Shown here piece by piece: positions 1 to 6,346 of a stretch of DNA of 8,247 nucleotides. Position numbers and translations under genes: made by a program. Position 1 is the stretch's first letter. Every line of letters begins with the position of its first letter. Source of the stretch: an uncultured Lachnospiraceae bacterium (lineage in GTDB: Bacteria > Bacillota_A > Clostridia > Lachnospirales > Lachnospiraceae); assembly GCA_946410365.1 (NCBI GenBank), contig CAMKAA010000032.1, forward strand, positions 1 through 8,247, read 5' to 3'. The notes beneath the pieces were generated by a model. That model saw only the letters and a program-made list of their open reading frames with translations, searched no databases and was not told the DNA's origin.

Positions 1-17
1 TGACGAAACCTATACTA

Positions 18-2393
18 TCACGGTTTATTCTCTATTGCAAGGACATTTGTTTTTCTGGAGCGGACATTTCCGCCCGCAAGCAGGATTATAAACAGGATTG
101 CTGCCGCGGCAGAGACGATCGAACAGATCCTGAGACCGGCGGGGAAATATGTAAACTCAATAGAGTGACTTCCTGCGGGAACCGGAATTGCCATCAACCC
201 GCCGTCTGCCTTTTCTATCGGAACTGCCTCGCCGTCCACAAAGGCAGTAAAGCCTGTATCATAAGGGACCGAGAAGAATACAAGATTGTCTTTGGGAAGA
301 TCCGCTTCCGCGGTGAATCCGCTGAGCGTAAAGCGGAACTCTTTGCAGGCGGATTCGGCCCTTTCTCTGCAGTGCCGGGCAAAGTCCTGGTCACTCATGA
401 CCTGTTCATCCACATGCTGGTCTTCCTGCATATACTTGCCGTATTTTGCCACCTGCTCCTCCGTGAGGATGATGTCTTTGACAAGAAGCCTGTCCGTCAT
501 CTCGCCTTTCTTCATAGAGCTGTATTCATCATCCCGTATGTAACTGTTGAAAGTAAATCCCATGGGGATATAATTGGAGTTTTCAAAGATTTTGTAGCCG
601 TTGTTCTCCGTGTATTCATCGTATCCCACAAGACCGCCCTTATCCTCAAGGGTCTTGGAAGGCTTAACAAGTGTGTTTTCAATGTAATAGCGCACTGACA
701 GGAGCGCCCGTGCGCCCACCCTGTCAACGGGAAGTGTCGACTCTACGGTCCTGATCATTCCTATCTTCCTGTAGAAAGAAAAGATGGAAGGATTGACAGT
801 ACTCTCGAAGCAGTGGATCGTGGGATATCCCCAGACCATCTCATAATTGGTCGATGTCCCGTCCGTCTCTACTCTCATGAATTCTGACGTGTCCCCAAGA
901 TCGGGCTTTTCATCCAGCATCTGCTTTCTCCACTTCACGCCTCCTGATTTTGCGATCAGTGAGTTCCCGTTATACAAAACAGCAAGATTGGTCAAAAGAC
1001 AGCAAACAACCGTGGCTGCTAAAAACAAAGGCTTTCTGTATTTTGACATGCTTTTGATGCCCGGGATCAGAATGAGGAGCGCAGCGAGAATGACAAGCTG
1101 CACCGCGGTTGCCGCGATCTCAATGACGAGCAGGTCATTGTTGCTGCTGACCGAAAACCACTTCACTTTGCCGTTCTCGATCACCGGCACAAGCGCGCAC
1201 AGCATGATCAGCGCGGTGATGACCACAGTGATGCGGGCCGAGGAGGCCAGTGTCTTGTGATCGTCGGATTCAAGAGCTCTGGCTGTCATTGCCGCCATGA
1301 TAAGGATCGGCATATAGAACCATCTCGCGTAATACTCCGAGTTGAAAGCGCTGAAGGCCGAATTGAAGAGCGGTATGAAAGCGATCACACCGCATACTAT
1401 GATCATTCGTTTCTTCCAGGATCTGCTGAACAGTCTCATGTACGCGATCACGCCCGACAAGGAAAAACACGGCAGATAAGCGGCCAGAGAACTGTTTTTC
1501 ACCTGTTCTCCCGAGAAAAGAGTGGGCTTTGCGATGATATCCGGCACCATAAACAGGGATTTAATGATGGCCAGAGGCGTTTTGCCCTCTTCAAAGGCAA
1601 ACAGCCCATAGCCGTTAATATAGTCGTTCAGACGGCTGTTTCCGGTCAGTCCGTATACTGACTGCACGAGGAAAAACGCGGACATCAACAGCCCCAGGAT
1701 CCCGCTGAGCAGAACACGGATGACGTCGCCGGCTATCCTCTGCGGCTCCCTGGAGGGACAGTATCTGACGATATAATAGATCAGAATAAAGACTGCCTGA
1801 CCGAAGAAGAAATAGTAGTTGATGACAGACATCAGAGCTGTCATCAGTGTAAACCCGGCTGTTCTGTTCTTCTGCACAGCGTCGTCAAATGTCAGAAGAT
1901 ACAGAGGAAAGAAAACTGTCGCATCGTGGAAGTGCTGAAACACTATGTTGCATGCATGAAATCCGGAAAAAGTAAATAAAAGACTTCCGATCACAGCCCA
2001 GAAATCTGAGCGCACCTGCCTTCTGATATAGGCGTAGGAAGTCACCATTGCGGTCCCGTAGCGCAGAGACATGACAACGGGAAGGATGTAAGGGATCGCT
2101 TTCTCGCTAAAGGGGATCGTCAGCCAGAAAAACGGACTGCCCCACAGGTAAAAGGACATACTCCCGCCCATGCTGCTTCCAAGATCTATGTAAGGATTCC
2201 AGAAGAAGCGGCCGCTTCGCACAGCCCTGTGCGCCAGTATATAGAAAGGGACCTGCTGGACATTGTAGTCCCCGTAATAAAAAAAGATCCCGCCGTGATA
2301 TATCAAAAATGGAAGGACCGCTGCCAGATACAGCAGCGCTCCTCCCGTGAACAGCAATATATACTGAAATATATTCGAACGTTTTGTAGTCAA
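18..2393 (-). CDS. yfhO: YfhO-family polytopic membrane protein, probable GT-C-type glycosyltransferase
   Basis: This 791-residue protein has a first membrane helix at about residues 10-33, roughly a dozen hydrophobic segments up to about residue 475, a long polar domain at about 480-745 and a last helix at about 756-775 before a short basic tail. That layout, the GDYNVQQ stretch after the first helix (D42), the YARWFY motif near 355-360 and the C-terminal PAGSHSIEFTYFPAG element (about 739-753) fit the YfhO family. B. subtilis YfhO and Listeria GtlB are needed to glycosylate lipoteichoic acid and are thought to move a sugar from a lipid carrier on the outer membrane face; the acceptor here is unknown. 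The start is TTG: an AGAGGA ribosome site lies 7 bases before it and no suitable ATG precedes the first helix. It follows yerC by 12 bases, so co-transcription is likely. Family assignment is firm, enzymatic role inferred. Confidence 0.88.
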   Translation of the reverse strand: MTTKRSNIFQYILLFTGGALLYLAAVLPFLIYHGGIFFYYGDYNVQQVPFYILAHRAVRSGRFFWNPYIDLGSSMGGSMSFYLWGSPFFWLTIPFSEKAIPYILPVVMSLRYGTAMVTSYAYIRRQVRSDFWAVIGSLLFTFSGFHACNIVFQHFHDATVFFPLYLLTFDDAVQKNRTAGFTLMTALMSVINYYFFFGQAVFILIYYIVRYCPSREPQRIAGDVIRVLLSGILGLLMSAFFLVQSVYGLTGNSRLNDYINGYGLFAFEEGKTPLAIIKSLFMVPDIIAKPTLFSGEQVKNSSLAAYLPCFSLSGVIAYMRLFSRSWKKRMIIVCGVIAFIPLFNSAFSAFNSEYYARWFYMPILIMAAMTARALESDDHKTLASSARITVVITALIMLCALVPVIENGKVKWFSVSSNNDLLVIEIAATAVQLVILAALLILIPGIKSMSKYRKPLFLAATVVCCLLTNLAVLYNGNSLIAKSGGVKWRKQMLDEKPDLGDTSEFMRVETDGTSTNYEMVWGYPTIHCFESTVNPSIFSFYRKIGMIRTVESTLPVDRVGARALLSVRYYIENTLVKPSKTLEDKGGLVGYDEYTENNGYKIFENSNYIPMGFTFNSYIRDDEYSSMKKGEMTDRLLVKDIILTEEQVAKYGKYMQEDQHVDEQVMSDQDFARHCRERAESACKEFRFTLSGFTAEADLPKDNLVFFSVPYDTGFTAFVDGEAVPIEKADGGLMAIPVPAGSHSIEFTYFPAGLRICSIVSAAAAILFIILLAGGNVRSRKTNVLAIENKP

Positions 2394-2408
2394 AATAGTG
2401 TCCTCTTA
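2394..2408 (-). promoter_or_regulatory. yfhO ribosome binding site overlapping the yerC stop codon
   Basis: On the minus strand the yerC TAA stop runs directly into a Shine-Dalgarno sequence (TAAGAGGA), with CACTATT as the 7-base spacer before the TTG start of yfhO. The site fixes the non-ATG start and suggests that ribosomes ending yerC help start yfhO (translational coupling, inferred). Confidence 0.7.
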
Positions 2409-2741
2409 CTCGCCGGCTTCCGATGATGCCTTCTCCGCCTCGATAAAGTCCTTCATGCTTGCCATTCTTGCAAAGACAAGCGCATATCCGTCGTCTCCAT
2501 AATTAAGAGAACGATTGACACGGCTGATCGTCGCTGTGGACGCACCGGTCTTCTCTGCGATCTTGAGATACGTGTCATGTCTGCGCAGCATTGTTGCCAC
2601 CTCAAACCGCTGGGATAGGGAGAGGAGCTCATTTACAGTACAAAGGTCCTCAAAGAAACTGTAGCATTCCTCCTTGTTCTCCAATGTTAAAATGGCTTCA
2701 AACAGGCTGTCAACAGCCTCAGTCCTGATCTTTTTGTTCAT
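2406..2741 (-). CDS. yerC: YerC/YecD-family TrpR-like transcriptional regulator (possible HisR)
   Basis: This 111-residue soluble protein resembles the TrpR-related YerC/YecD family, which is usually about 95-110 residues and all helical. The conserved core is visible: the LLSLSQRFEVATML stretch near residues 39-52, then the helix-turn-helix TYLKIAEKTGASTATISRVNRSL near 57-79, followed by the family's NYGDDGY signature (80-86). It should bind DNA as a dimer. Comparative genomics has proposed YerC proteins as histidine-responsive repressors (HisR) in Firmicutes; whether that holds here is not shown by the sequence. An AAGGAG site lies 9 bases before the ATG, and a good promoter sits about 50-75 bases upstream. 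The gene is divergent from the cold-shock gene and leads a two-gene unit with yfhO. The C-terminal tail after about residue 98 is charged and probably disordered. Family call is confident, effector uncertain. Confidence 0.9.
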   Translation of the reverse strand: MNKKIRTEAVDSLFEAILTLENKEECYSFFEDLCTVNELLSLSQRFEVATMLRRHDTYLKIAEKTGASTATISRVNRSLNYGDDGYALVFARMASMKDFIEAEKASSEAGE

Positions 2742-2786
2742 ACCCCGCTACTCCTTACACTTAAGTAATGCCAACCTGCAGATAAT

Positions 2787-2815
2787 ATTTTAGCATTGTA
2801 AAGTTTTAAAGTAAA
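2787..2815 (-). promoter_or_regulatory. Promoter of yerC-yfhO
   Basis: Read on the minus strand: -35 TTTACT (2815-2810), a 17-base spacer ending in TGC, then -10 TAAAAT (2792-2787). The TGC just before the -10 box makes it an extended -10 promoter. Transcription should begin near 2780 and leave a leader of about 40 bases with the AAGGAG site. An 8-base palindrome, ACTTAAGT (2759-2766), lies in that leader and could be an operator, but palindromes this short are common. Confidence 0.65.
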
Positions 2816-2882
2816 GAGTTTGAGCAAGTAAATGGAAGTTGGTATCATTGTTCATCGATATTACATTTATCTGTTTTGTACC

Positions 2883-2911
2883 TTTACTTTTGGATATACC
2901 TGTGCTATTTT
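2883..2911 (+). promoter_or_regulatory. Promoter of the cold-shock gene
   Basis: -35 TTTACT (2883-2888), 17-base spacer ending in TGC, -10 TATTTT (2906-2911). The start point would be near 2918, giving a leader of about 72 bases, and long leaders are typical of cold-shock mRNAs. An alternative -10 (GATAAT, 2912-2917) overlaps it but has only a poor -35 partner, so the exact start point is uncertain. Confidence 0.5.
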
Positions 2912-2920
2912 GATAATGTT

Positions 2921-2955
2921 GCACAAATTGTCTGTAATTTAACAAAGATTTGCGC
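2921..2955 (+). other. Possible leader hairpin in the cold-shock mRNA
   Basis: GCACAAAT (2921-2928) can pair with ATTTGCGC (2948-2955) with one mismatch, closing a loop of 19 bases. It lies in the predicted 5' leader about 22 bases before the GGAGG ribosome site. Cold-shock mRNA leaders often fold in temperature-dependent ways, but this stem is short and may be fortuitous. Confidence 0.25.
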
Positions 2956-2989
2956 GCTACTATTTATTACATAATTCGGAGGTAACAGC

Positions 2990-3190
2990 ATGAGTAAGGG
3001 TGTAGTCAGAAGATTCAATAACCAGCGCGGTTTTGGATTCATCAGTGATTCTGAAGGAAACGATGTATTCGTACATTATACAGGTATCAACGGCGAAGGA
3101 TTTAAATCTCTTGAGGAAGGTCAGGAAGTGGAATTCGATATCGTTCAGGGCGAGAAAGGCCCTCAGGCGGTAAATGTGACCAAACTCTGA
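2990..3190 (+). CDS. csp: CspA-family cold-shock-domain protein
   Basis: The 66-residue product is one complete cold-shock domain of normal length (family about 65-70). It is a small five-stranded beta barrel that binds single-stranded RNA and DNA and acts as an RNA chaperone. RNP1 is RGFGFIS (13-19) and RNP2 is VFVHYTGI (26-33); the later [14 protein letters not shown] and [10 protein letters not shown] segments are standard. Compared with B. subtilis CspB, the stacking aromatics F15, F17, F27, H29 and F38 are kept, F30 is Y30, but Trp8 of the usual KWFN is replaced by Arg (RRFN). That removes one base-stacking side chain, so binding strength or specificity may differ. A GGAGG site lies 7 bases before the ATG. 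It is a single-gene transcript, with its own promoter and a hairpin terminator 8 bases after the stop. Confidence 0.95.
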   Translation: MSKGVVRRFNNQRGFGFISDSEGNDVFVHYTGINGEGFKSLEEGQEVEFDIVQGEKGPQAVNVTKL

Positions 3191-3198
3191 TCATGATC

Positions 3199-3248
3199 TT
3201 TAAAAGCCGGTCCGGCGGAGGATTTTCTCCGCAGGGCCGGCTTTTAAA
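3199..3248. terminator. Bidirectional terminator shared by csp (+) and hisA (-)
   Basis: TTTAAAAGCCGG (3199-3210) pairs perfectly with CCGGCTTTTAAA (3237-3248), and the stem continues inward through a G-U pair, CC/GG, one mismatch and GCGGAG/CTCCGC to a 6-base loop at 3221-3226. The A-rich and T-rich outer arms provide a U-tract in either direction. It lies between the converging ends of csp and hisA, so it can stop both transcripts. Confidence 0.85.
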
Positions 3249-3278
3249 TTTGATATCGTTTTCCGGATTCAATGTTTT

Positions 3279-4082
3279 TCAGATCAAATTCGCTGTTTTC
3301 ACAAGATCTTCCAGAGACAGATCTCCTCCGAACAGCGACAGTGCGCTCCCGATAGTGACATCCATCCTGCCTCCTGACAGATTTCCGATCAGTTTAAGAT
3401 CGTCAAAAGAGTGCACACCGCCGGCATATGTGACCGGGAATCCGGATTTCTGCTGCCACTCTCCCAGTACAGTGACCAGGTTTTCTTCTATCCCGGATCG
3501 CTTTCCTTCTACGTCTGCCGCATGGATCAGAAACTCATCACAGCATGCGGAAAGTCTGTCCAGAATTTCCGCATTGATCTCAAGGTCCGTAAACTTCTGC
3601 CAGCGGTCGGTTACAACCACATAATTTCCGCTGCTTTTCTTCCGACAGCTAAGGTCCAGCACTATTCTCTCCCGCCCCACAGCGCGGATCATTTCCGCGA
3701 GCGCGCTCTCGCTCAGCTTACCGTCCCTGAAGACATAGGATGTAATGATCACATGGGATGCTCCCGCATTAAGAAAAGCACCTGCGGTCTCAGGTGTTAT
3801 TCCTCCGCCGACCTGCATACCGCCCGGGAAAGCATCCAGAGCGGCCATCGCCTGGATTTTATCCTCCTCATATGCCTTTTCCCTTACGGAATTGAGAAGG
3901 ATTATATGTCCTCCCCTGAGATCCATATCTCTGTAAATGGAGGCGTAATAAGAGGCGCCTTTATCCGCCACGAAGTTTTCCCTGGCAGATCCCGGGATAC
4001 GGTCTTCCTGATCCTTCAGCGTGCTGCCCACGATCTGTTTGACGCGTCCGTTATGTATATCTATGCAAGGTCTGATACGCAT
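3279..4082 (-). CDS. hisA: Eukaryotic-type (HIS6-like) phosphoribosylformimino-AICAR ribotide isomerase
   Basis: HisA is a cytoplasmic TIM-barrel enzyme that converts ProFAR to PRFAR, the fourth step of histidine synthesis, by an Amadori rearrangement. At 267 residues this protein is longer than usual bacterial HisA (about 240) and its motifs match yeast HIS6: CIDIHNGRVKQIVG (6-19), SYYASIYRDMD (44-54), QVGGGI (90-95), IVLDLSCRK (140-148), FTDLEIN (164-170), EFLIHAADVEG (183-193) and VTYAGGVHSFDDLKL (217-231). D8 is the expected catalytic aspartate and D143 a likely partner by position (inferred). The ATG has a GGGAG site 8 bases upstream. No other his genes are nearby. It lies just past the terminator that closes the dapB transcript, with no clear promoter of its own, so it may depend on read-through. 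Function is confident; the eukaryote-like subtype hints at past horizontal transfer. Confidence 0.93.
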   Translation of the reverse strand: MRIRPCIDIHNGRVKQIVGSTLKDQEDRIPGSARENFVADKGASYYASIYRDMDLRGGHIILLNSVREKAYEEDKIQAMAALDAFPGGMQVGGGITPETAGAFLNAGASHVIITSYVFRDGKLSESALAEMIRAVGRERIVLDLSCRKKSSGNYVVVTDRWQKFTDLEINAEILDRLSACCDEFLIHAADVEGKRSGIEENLVTVLGEWQQKSGFPVTYAGGVHSFDDLKLIGNLSGGRMDVTIGSALSLFGGDLSLEDLVKTANLI

Positions 4083-4114
4083 GTTCCGGTCTCCCGTATA
4101 TTTCTCTTTAAATA

Positions 4115-4136
4115 AGGGACCGCCGAAGCGGTCCCT
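4115..4136 (-). terminator. Strong intrinsic terminator after dapB
   Basis: On the minus strand AGGGACCGC, loop TTCG, GCGGTCCCT forms a perfect 9-base-pair stem with a UUCG tetraloop, followed by TTATTTAAA. It starts 14 bases after the dapB stop. The next gene, hisA, begins only 32 bases beyond the stem. Confidence 0.85.
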
Positions 4137-4150
4137 GTGTGATCGTGTTA

Positions 4151-4903
4151 TCAGCTGAGCACATCGCTCATTGTGTAGAAGCCGGCTTCTCTGCCTGCCA
4201 GGAATTTTGCTGCCTCGACGGCGCCTTTCCCGAATACAGCTCTGCTGTAAGCTCTGTGAGAAAGAGTGATCACCTCGTCCTGCCCTGCGAAGATCACGTC
4301 GTGGTCTCCCACTATGGATCCACCGCGGACGGCGGAGATACCGATCTCCTTGACAGGTCTCTTCATCCTTCTTCCGGTGCGGTCGTAGACATACTCATAT
4401 TCATTTCCCAATGCTGCATTGGCTGCATCCGCAAGAGCCAGCGCTGTGCCGCTGGGAGCGTCGATCTTTTGGTTATGATGCTTCTCCACGATCTCAATAT
4501 CGAATCCTGCGGCTGCGAGCTTCGGGGCCGCCTGTGCGATCAGGGCCTCGATCAGGTTTACACCCACTGACATATTTGCTGATTTGAGAACGGCAGTCTC
4601 CTTGGCAGCGCTGTGGAGCGTTCCGGTCTGCTCTTCGGAAAGCCCTGTGGTGCAGACCACTACAGGAAGTTTCTTTTCCGTGCAGTAAGCTAGGAGCCCG
4701 TCTACAGCGGAAGCTGTGGAGAAGTCAATGACTACATCTGCTTCCGGACAGTCCTCAAGCTTTCTGTATACCGGAAATCCGGCATATGCTTCACCGAAAG
4801 CGTCGACACCTGCCACTACCTGTGTCTTTTCATCCTTCTCACAGATATCTGTGATGATACGTCCCATTCTGCCGCAGCAGCCGTGAATGATGATCCTGAT
4901 CAT
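4151..4903 (-). CDS. dapB: 4-hydroxy-tetrahydrodipicolinate reductase
   Basis: DapB reduces the DapA product to tetrahydrodipicolinate with NAD(P)H, the second committed step toward diaminopimelate and lysine. The 250-residue length fits the shorter Firmicute and Thermotoga forms (E. coli has 273). The N-terminal Rossmann fold shows GCCGRMG (8-14) for the dinucleotide, then DVVIDFSTASA (56-66) and VVVCTTGLSEEQ (81-92). The catalytic signature EKHHNQKIDAPSGTAL spans 140-155, with the catalytic His at 142-143, Lys146 and the substrate-binding SGT at 151-153. RGGSIVGDHDVIF (193-205) is the usual late motif. The ATG has a GGGGGA site 8 bases upstream and follows dapA by 16 bases, so the pair is one transcript. 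The operon ends at the hairpin just downstream. Confidence 0.97.
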   Translation of the reverse strand: MIRIIIHGCCGRMGRIITDICEKDEKTQVVAGVDAFGEAYAGFPVYRKLEDCPEADVVIDFSTASAVDGLLAYCTEKKLPVVVCTTGLSEEQTGTLHSAAKETAVLKSANMSVGVNLIEALIAQAAPKLAAAGFDIEIVEKHHNQKIDAPSGTALALADAANAALGNEYEYVYDRTGRRMKRPVKEIGISAVRGGSIVGDHDVIFAGQDEVITLSHRAYSRAVFGKGAVEAAKFLAGREAGFYTMSDVLS

Positions 4904-4919
4904 TTCTGGTTCCCCCTGC

Positions 4920-5810
4920 TTAGATAAGTCCGAAATTCTGCATTGCCTTGCGGAGTTTCTCTGTATTTGCGGGTGTCATTTCCGTAAGAGGCATACGAAG
5001 AGGTCCGGCGTTCTGGCCCATAAGATTGACAGCTTTCTTGACTGGGATCGGATTGACCTCGCAGAAAAGCGCCTCGAAAAGCTCGTGGGTATCCATCTGA
5101 AGTCTTGCGGCACCCTTGACATCTCCGTCAAAGAACTTCTGACAAAGATCATGCATTGCCTTGGGAGCGACATTGGCTACAACCGAGATCACGCCGATCC
5201 CTCCCATGGAGAGAAGCGGAACTACCTGGTCGTCATTACCTGAATAGAGGTCGATATTACCGTCACAGAGGGTCATAAGCTTGACGATCTGGCTGATATC
5301 ACCGCTCGCTTCCTTGATGCCGACGATGTTGGGAACATCCTTTACGAGTCTTGCGACTGTCTGGGGCAGAACATTTCCGCCTGTGCGGCTGGGCACATTG
5401 TAGAGGATCACGGGAGTTCCCGGAACTTCATCCGCGACCATCTTAAAGTGCTTGTAAACGCCGTCCTGGGTGCCCTTGTTATAGTAAGGGGAAATAAGAA
5501 GCAGGCCGTCTGCTCCGTAAGATGCCACTTCCTTTGAGAGCTGCATTGCGGTCAGGGTTCTGTTGGAGCCGGTACCCGCGATCACGGGAACTCTTCCCTT
5601 TGTGTGTTCAATACAGAACTTGCACACATCCAGATGCTCCTGCTCAGACATCGTAGCTGCTTCTCCGGTGGAGCCGCAGACAACGATCGCGTCTGTCCCG
5701 TTGTCGATCTGATAATCAATGATGTCGGCAAAAGCCTCATAGTTGACGGACTCATCCGTCTCCTTAAAGGGTGTCACAATTGCTACTGCAGAACCTTTAA
5801 AAACTGCCAT
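4920..5810 (-). CDS. dapA: 4-hydroxy-tetrahydrodipicolinate synthase
   Basis: DapA condenses pyruvate with aspartate semialdehyde, the first committed step of diaminopimelate/lysine synthesis. The 296-residue protein is a full-length TIM-barrel aldolase of the normal size. Visible features are GSTGEAATMSEQEH (46-59), SPYYNKGTQDG (107-117), LYNVPSRTGGNV (136-147) with Tyr137 and Arg142, and GIKEASGD (164-171) with Lys166 as the Schiff-base lysine. The proton-relay threonine pair of E. coli (T44-T45) is Ser47-Thr48 here, a mild change. Tyr110 corresponds to the dimer-interface tyrosine. Many DapA enzymes are inhibited by lysine; I cannot judge that here. The ATG has an AAGGA site 7 bases upstream. 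It lies 41 bases after the CobA-like gene and 16 before dapB with no convincing terminator between, implying one operon. Confidence 0.97.
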   Translation of the reverse strand: MAVFKGSAVAIVTPFKETDESVNYEAFADIIDYQIDNGTDAIVVCGSTGEAATMSEQEHLDVCKFCIEHTKGRVPVIAGTGSNRTLTAMQLSKEVASYGADGLLLISPYYNKGTQDGVYKHFKMVADEVPGTPVILYNVPSRTGGNVLPQTVARLVKDVPNIVGIKEASGDISQIVKLMTLCDGNIDLYSGNDDQVVPLLSMGGIGVISVVANVAPKAMHDLCQKFFDGDVKGAARLQMDTHELFEALFCEVNPIPVKKAVNLMGQNAGPLRMPLTEMTPANTEKLRKAMQNFGLI

Positions 5811-5851
5811 TTTCCCATCCTTCCCACTGGCGCCTCAAAGCGCTCAGTCAA

Positions 5852-6346
5852 TCAGAAATTTCTGAACTGCATGTTTCCGATCTCAGAGATCTTGTCAGCA
5901 AACTTGCAGACCTCCACATTCATCTCGCTTCCGGTAATAATAATATCCGTATCCGCGCGGGATTCAACCAGTTCTCTCAGATCGTCCACAGAAATGATAT
6001 TCTTGTTGACGACTTCGAGAACTTCATCGAGGATCAGAAGATTGCACTCACCCGTAGTGAGCACTTTTCGGGCGAAATTGAGGCCGTTTTTGATATTGAC
6101 GGCGGCCTCCTCTTTCTCCTCCTGTGTCCGGTCCATGTAATCGATATCCGATTTTTCAAATCGGAAGATCTTGATCTCCGGCTCAAGCCTTTTGGTGAAG
6201 GGGCTGTCTGTGATCCCCTTTCCCTTAAGGAACTGAATAATGACGATGCTGTCTCCTTCCGATGCCCTTTTCATGGCAATTCCGAGCGCAGCCGCAGACT
6301 TTCCGTATCCATCCCCCATAAAGATCATAACTTTTCCAGAAGCCAT
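5852..6346 (-). CDS. CobA/CobO/BtuR-family P-loop ATPase, divergent corrinoid adenosyltransferase homologue
   Basis: True CobA/BtuR enzymes transfer the adenosyl group of ATP to cob(I)alamin-type corrinoids in the cytoplasm. This 164-residue protein has the same fold signatures: KVMIFMGDGYGKSAAALG (5-22) with the P-loop at 11-17, VIIQFLKG near 34-41, Walker-B-like NLLILDEVLEVV (102-113) and IIITG (135-139). It departs from the family at key points. The P-loop reads GDGYGKS instead of the usual GNGKGKT. The usual TGR-AP segment is TGSEMN (138-143), and the end is KISEIGNMQFRNF instead of a VTEMR-type motif. I chose the ATG at 6346. An in-frame ATG at 6373 would add nine residues but is only about 15 bases after the predicted transcription start and lacks a well-spaced ribosome site, while the chosen start has GTGGGG 7 bases upstream. 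It leads the dapA-dapB operon, with no cobalamin genes in view. The family is clear, true corrinoid activity doubtful. Confidence 0.78.
   Translation of the reverse strand: MASGKVMIFMGDGYGKSAAALGIAMKRASEGDSIVIIQFLKGKGITDSPFTKRLEPEIKIFRFEKSDIDYMDRTQEEKEEAAVNIKNGLNFARKVLTTGECNLLILDEVLEVVNKNIISVDDLRELVESRADTDIIITGSEMNVEVCKFADKISEIGNMQFRNF

Noticed and set aside
165..698. 177-codon open frame on the plus strand inside yfhO
   Set aside because: It is fully antisense to a well-supported gene, its translation resembles no family, and it has no ribosome site of note.
2742..2989. Small gene or structured RNA in the largest intergenic gap
   Set aside because: The gap is AT-rich and explained by two divergent promoters and leaders; no open frame with a ribosome site and no long stable stem was seen.
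3411..4115. 234-codon open frame on the plus strand opposite hisA
   Set aside because: The hisA reading is supported throughout by HIS6 motifs; the opposite frame has no recognisable domain.
5811..5851. Small GCGC-based hairpin between the CobA-like gene and dapA
   Set aside because: The stem is only about five pairs with no following T-run, so it is not a credible terminator.
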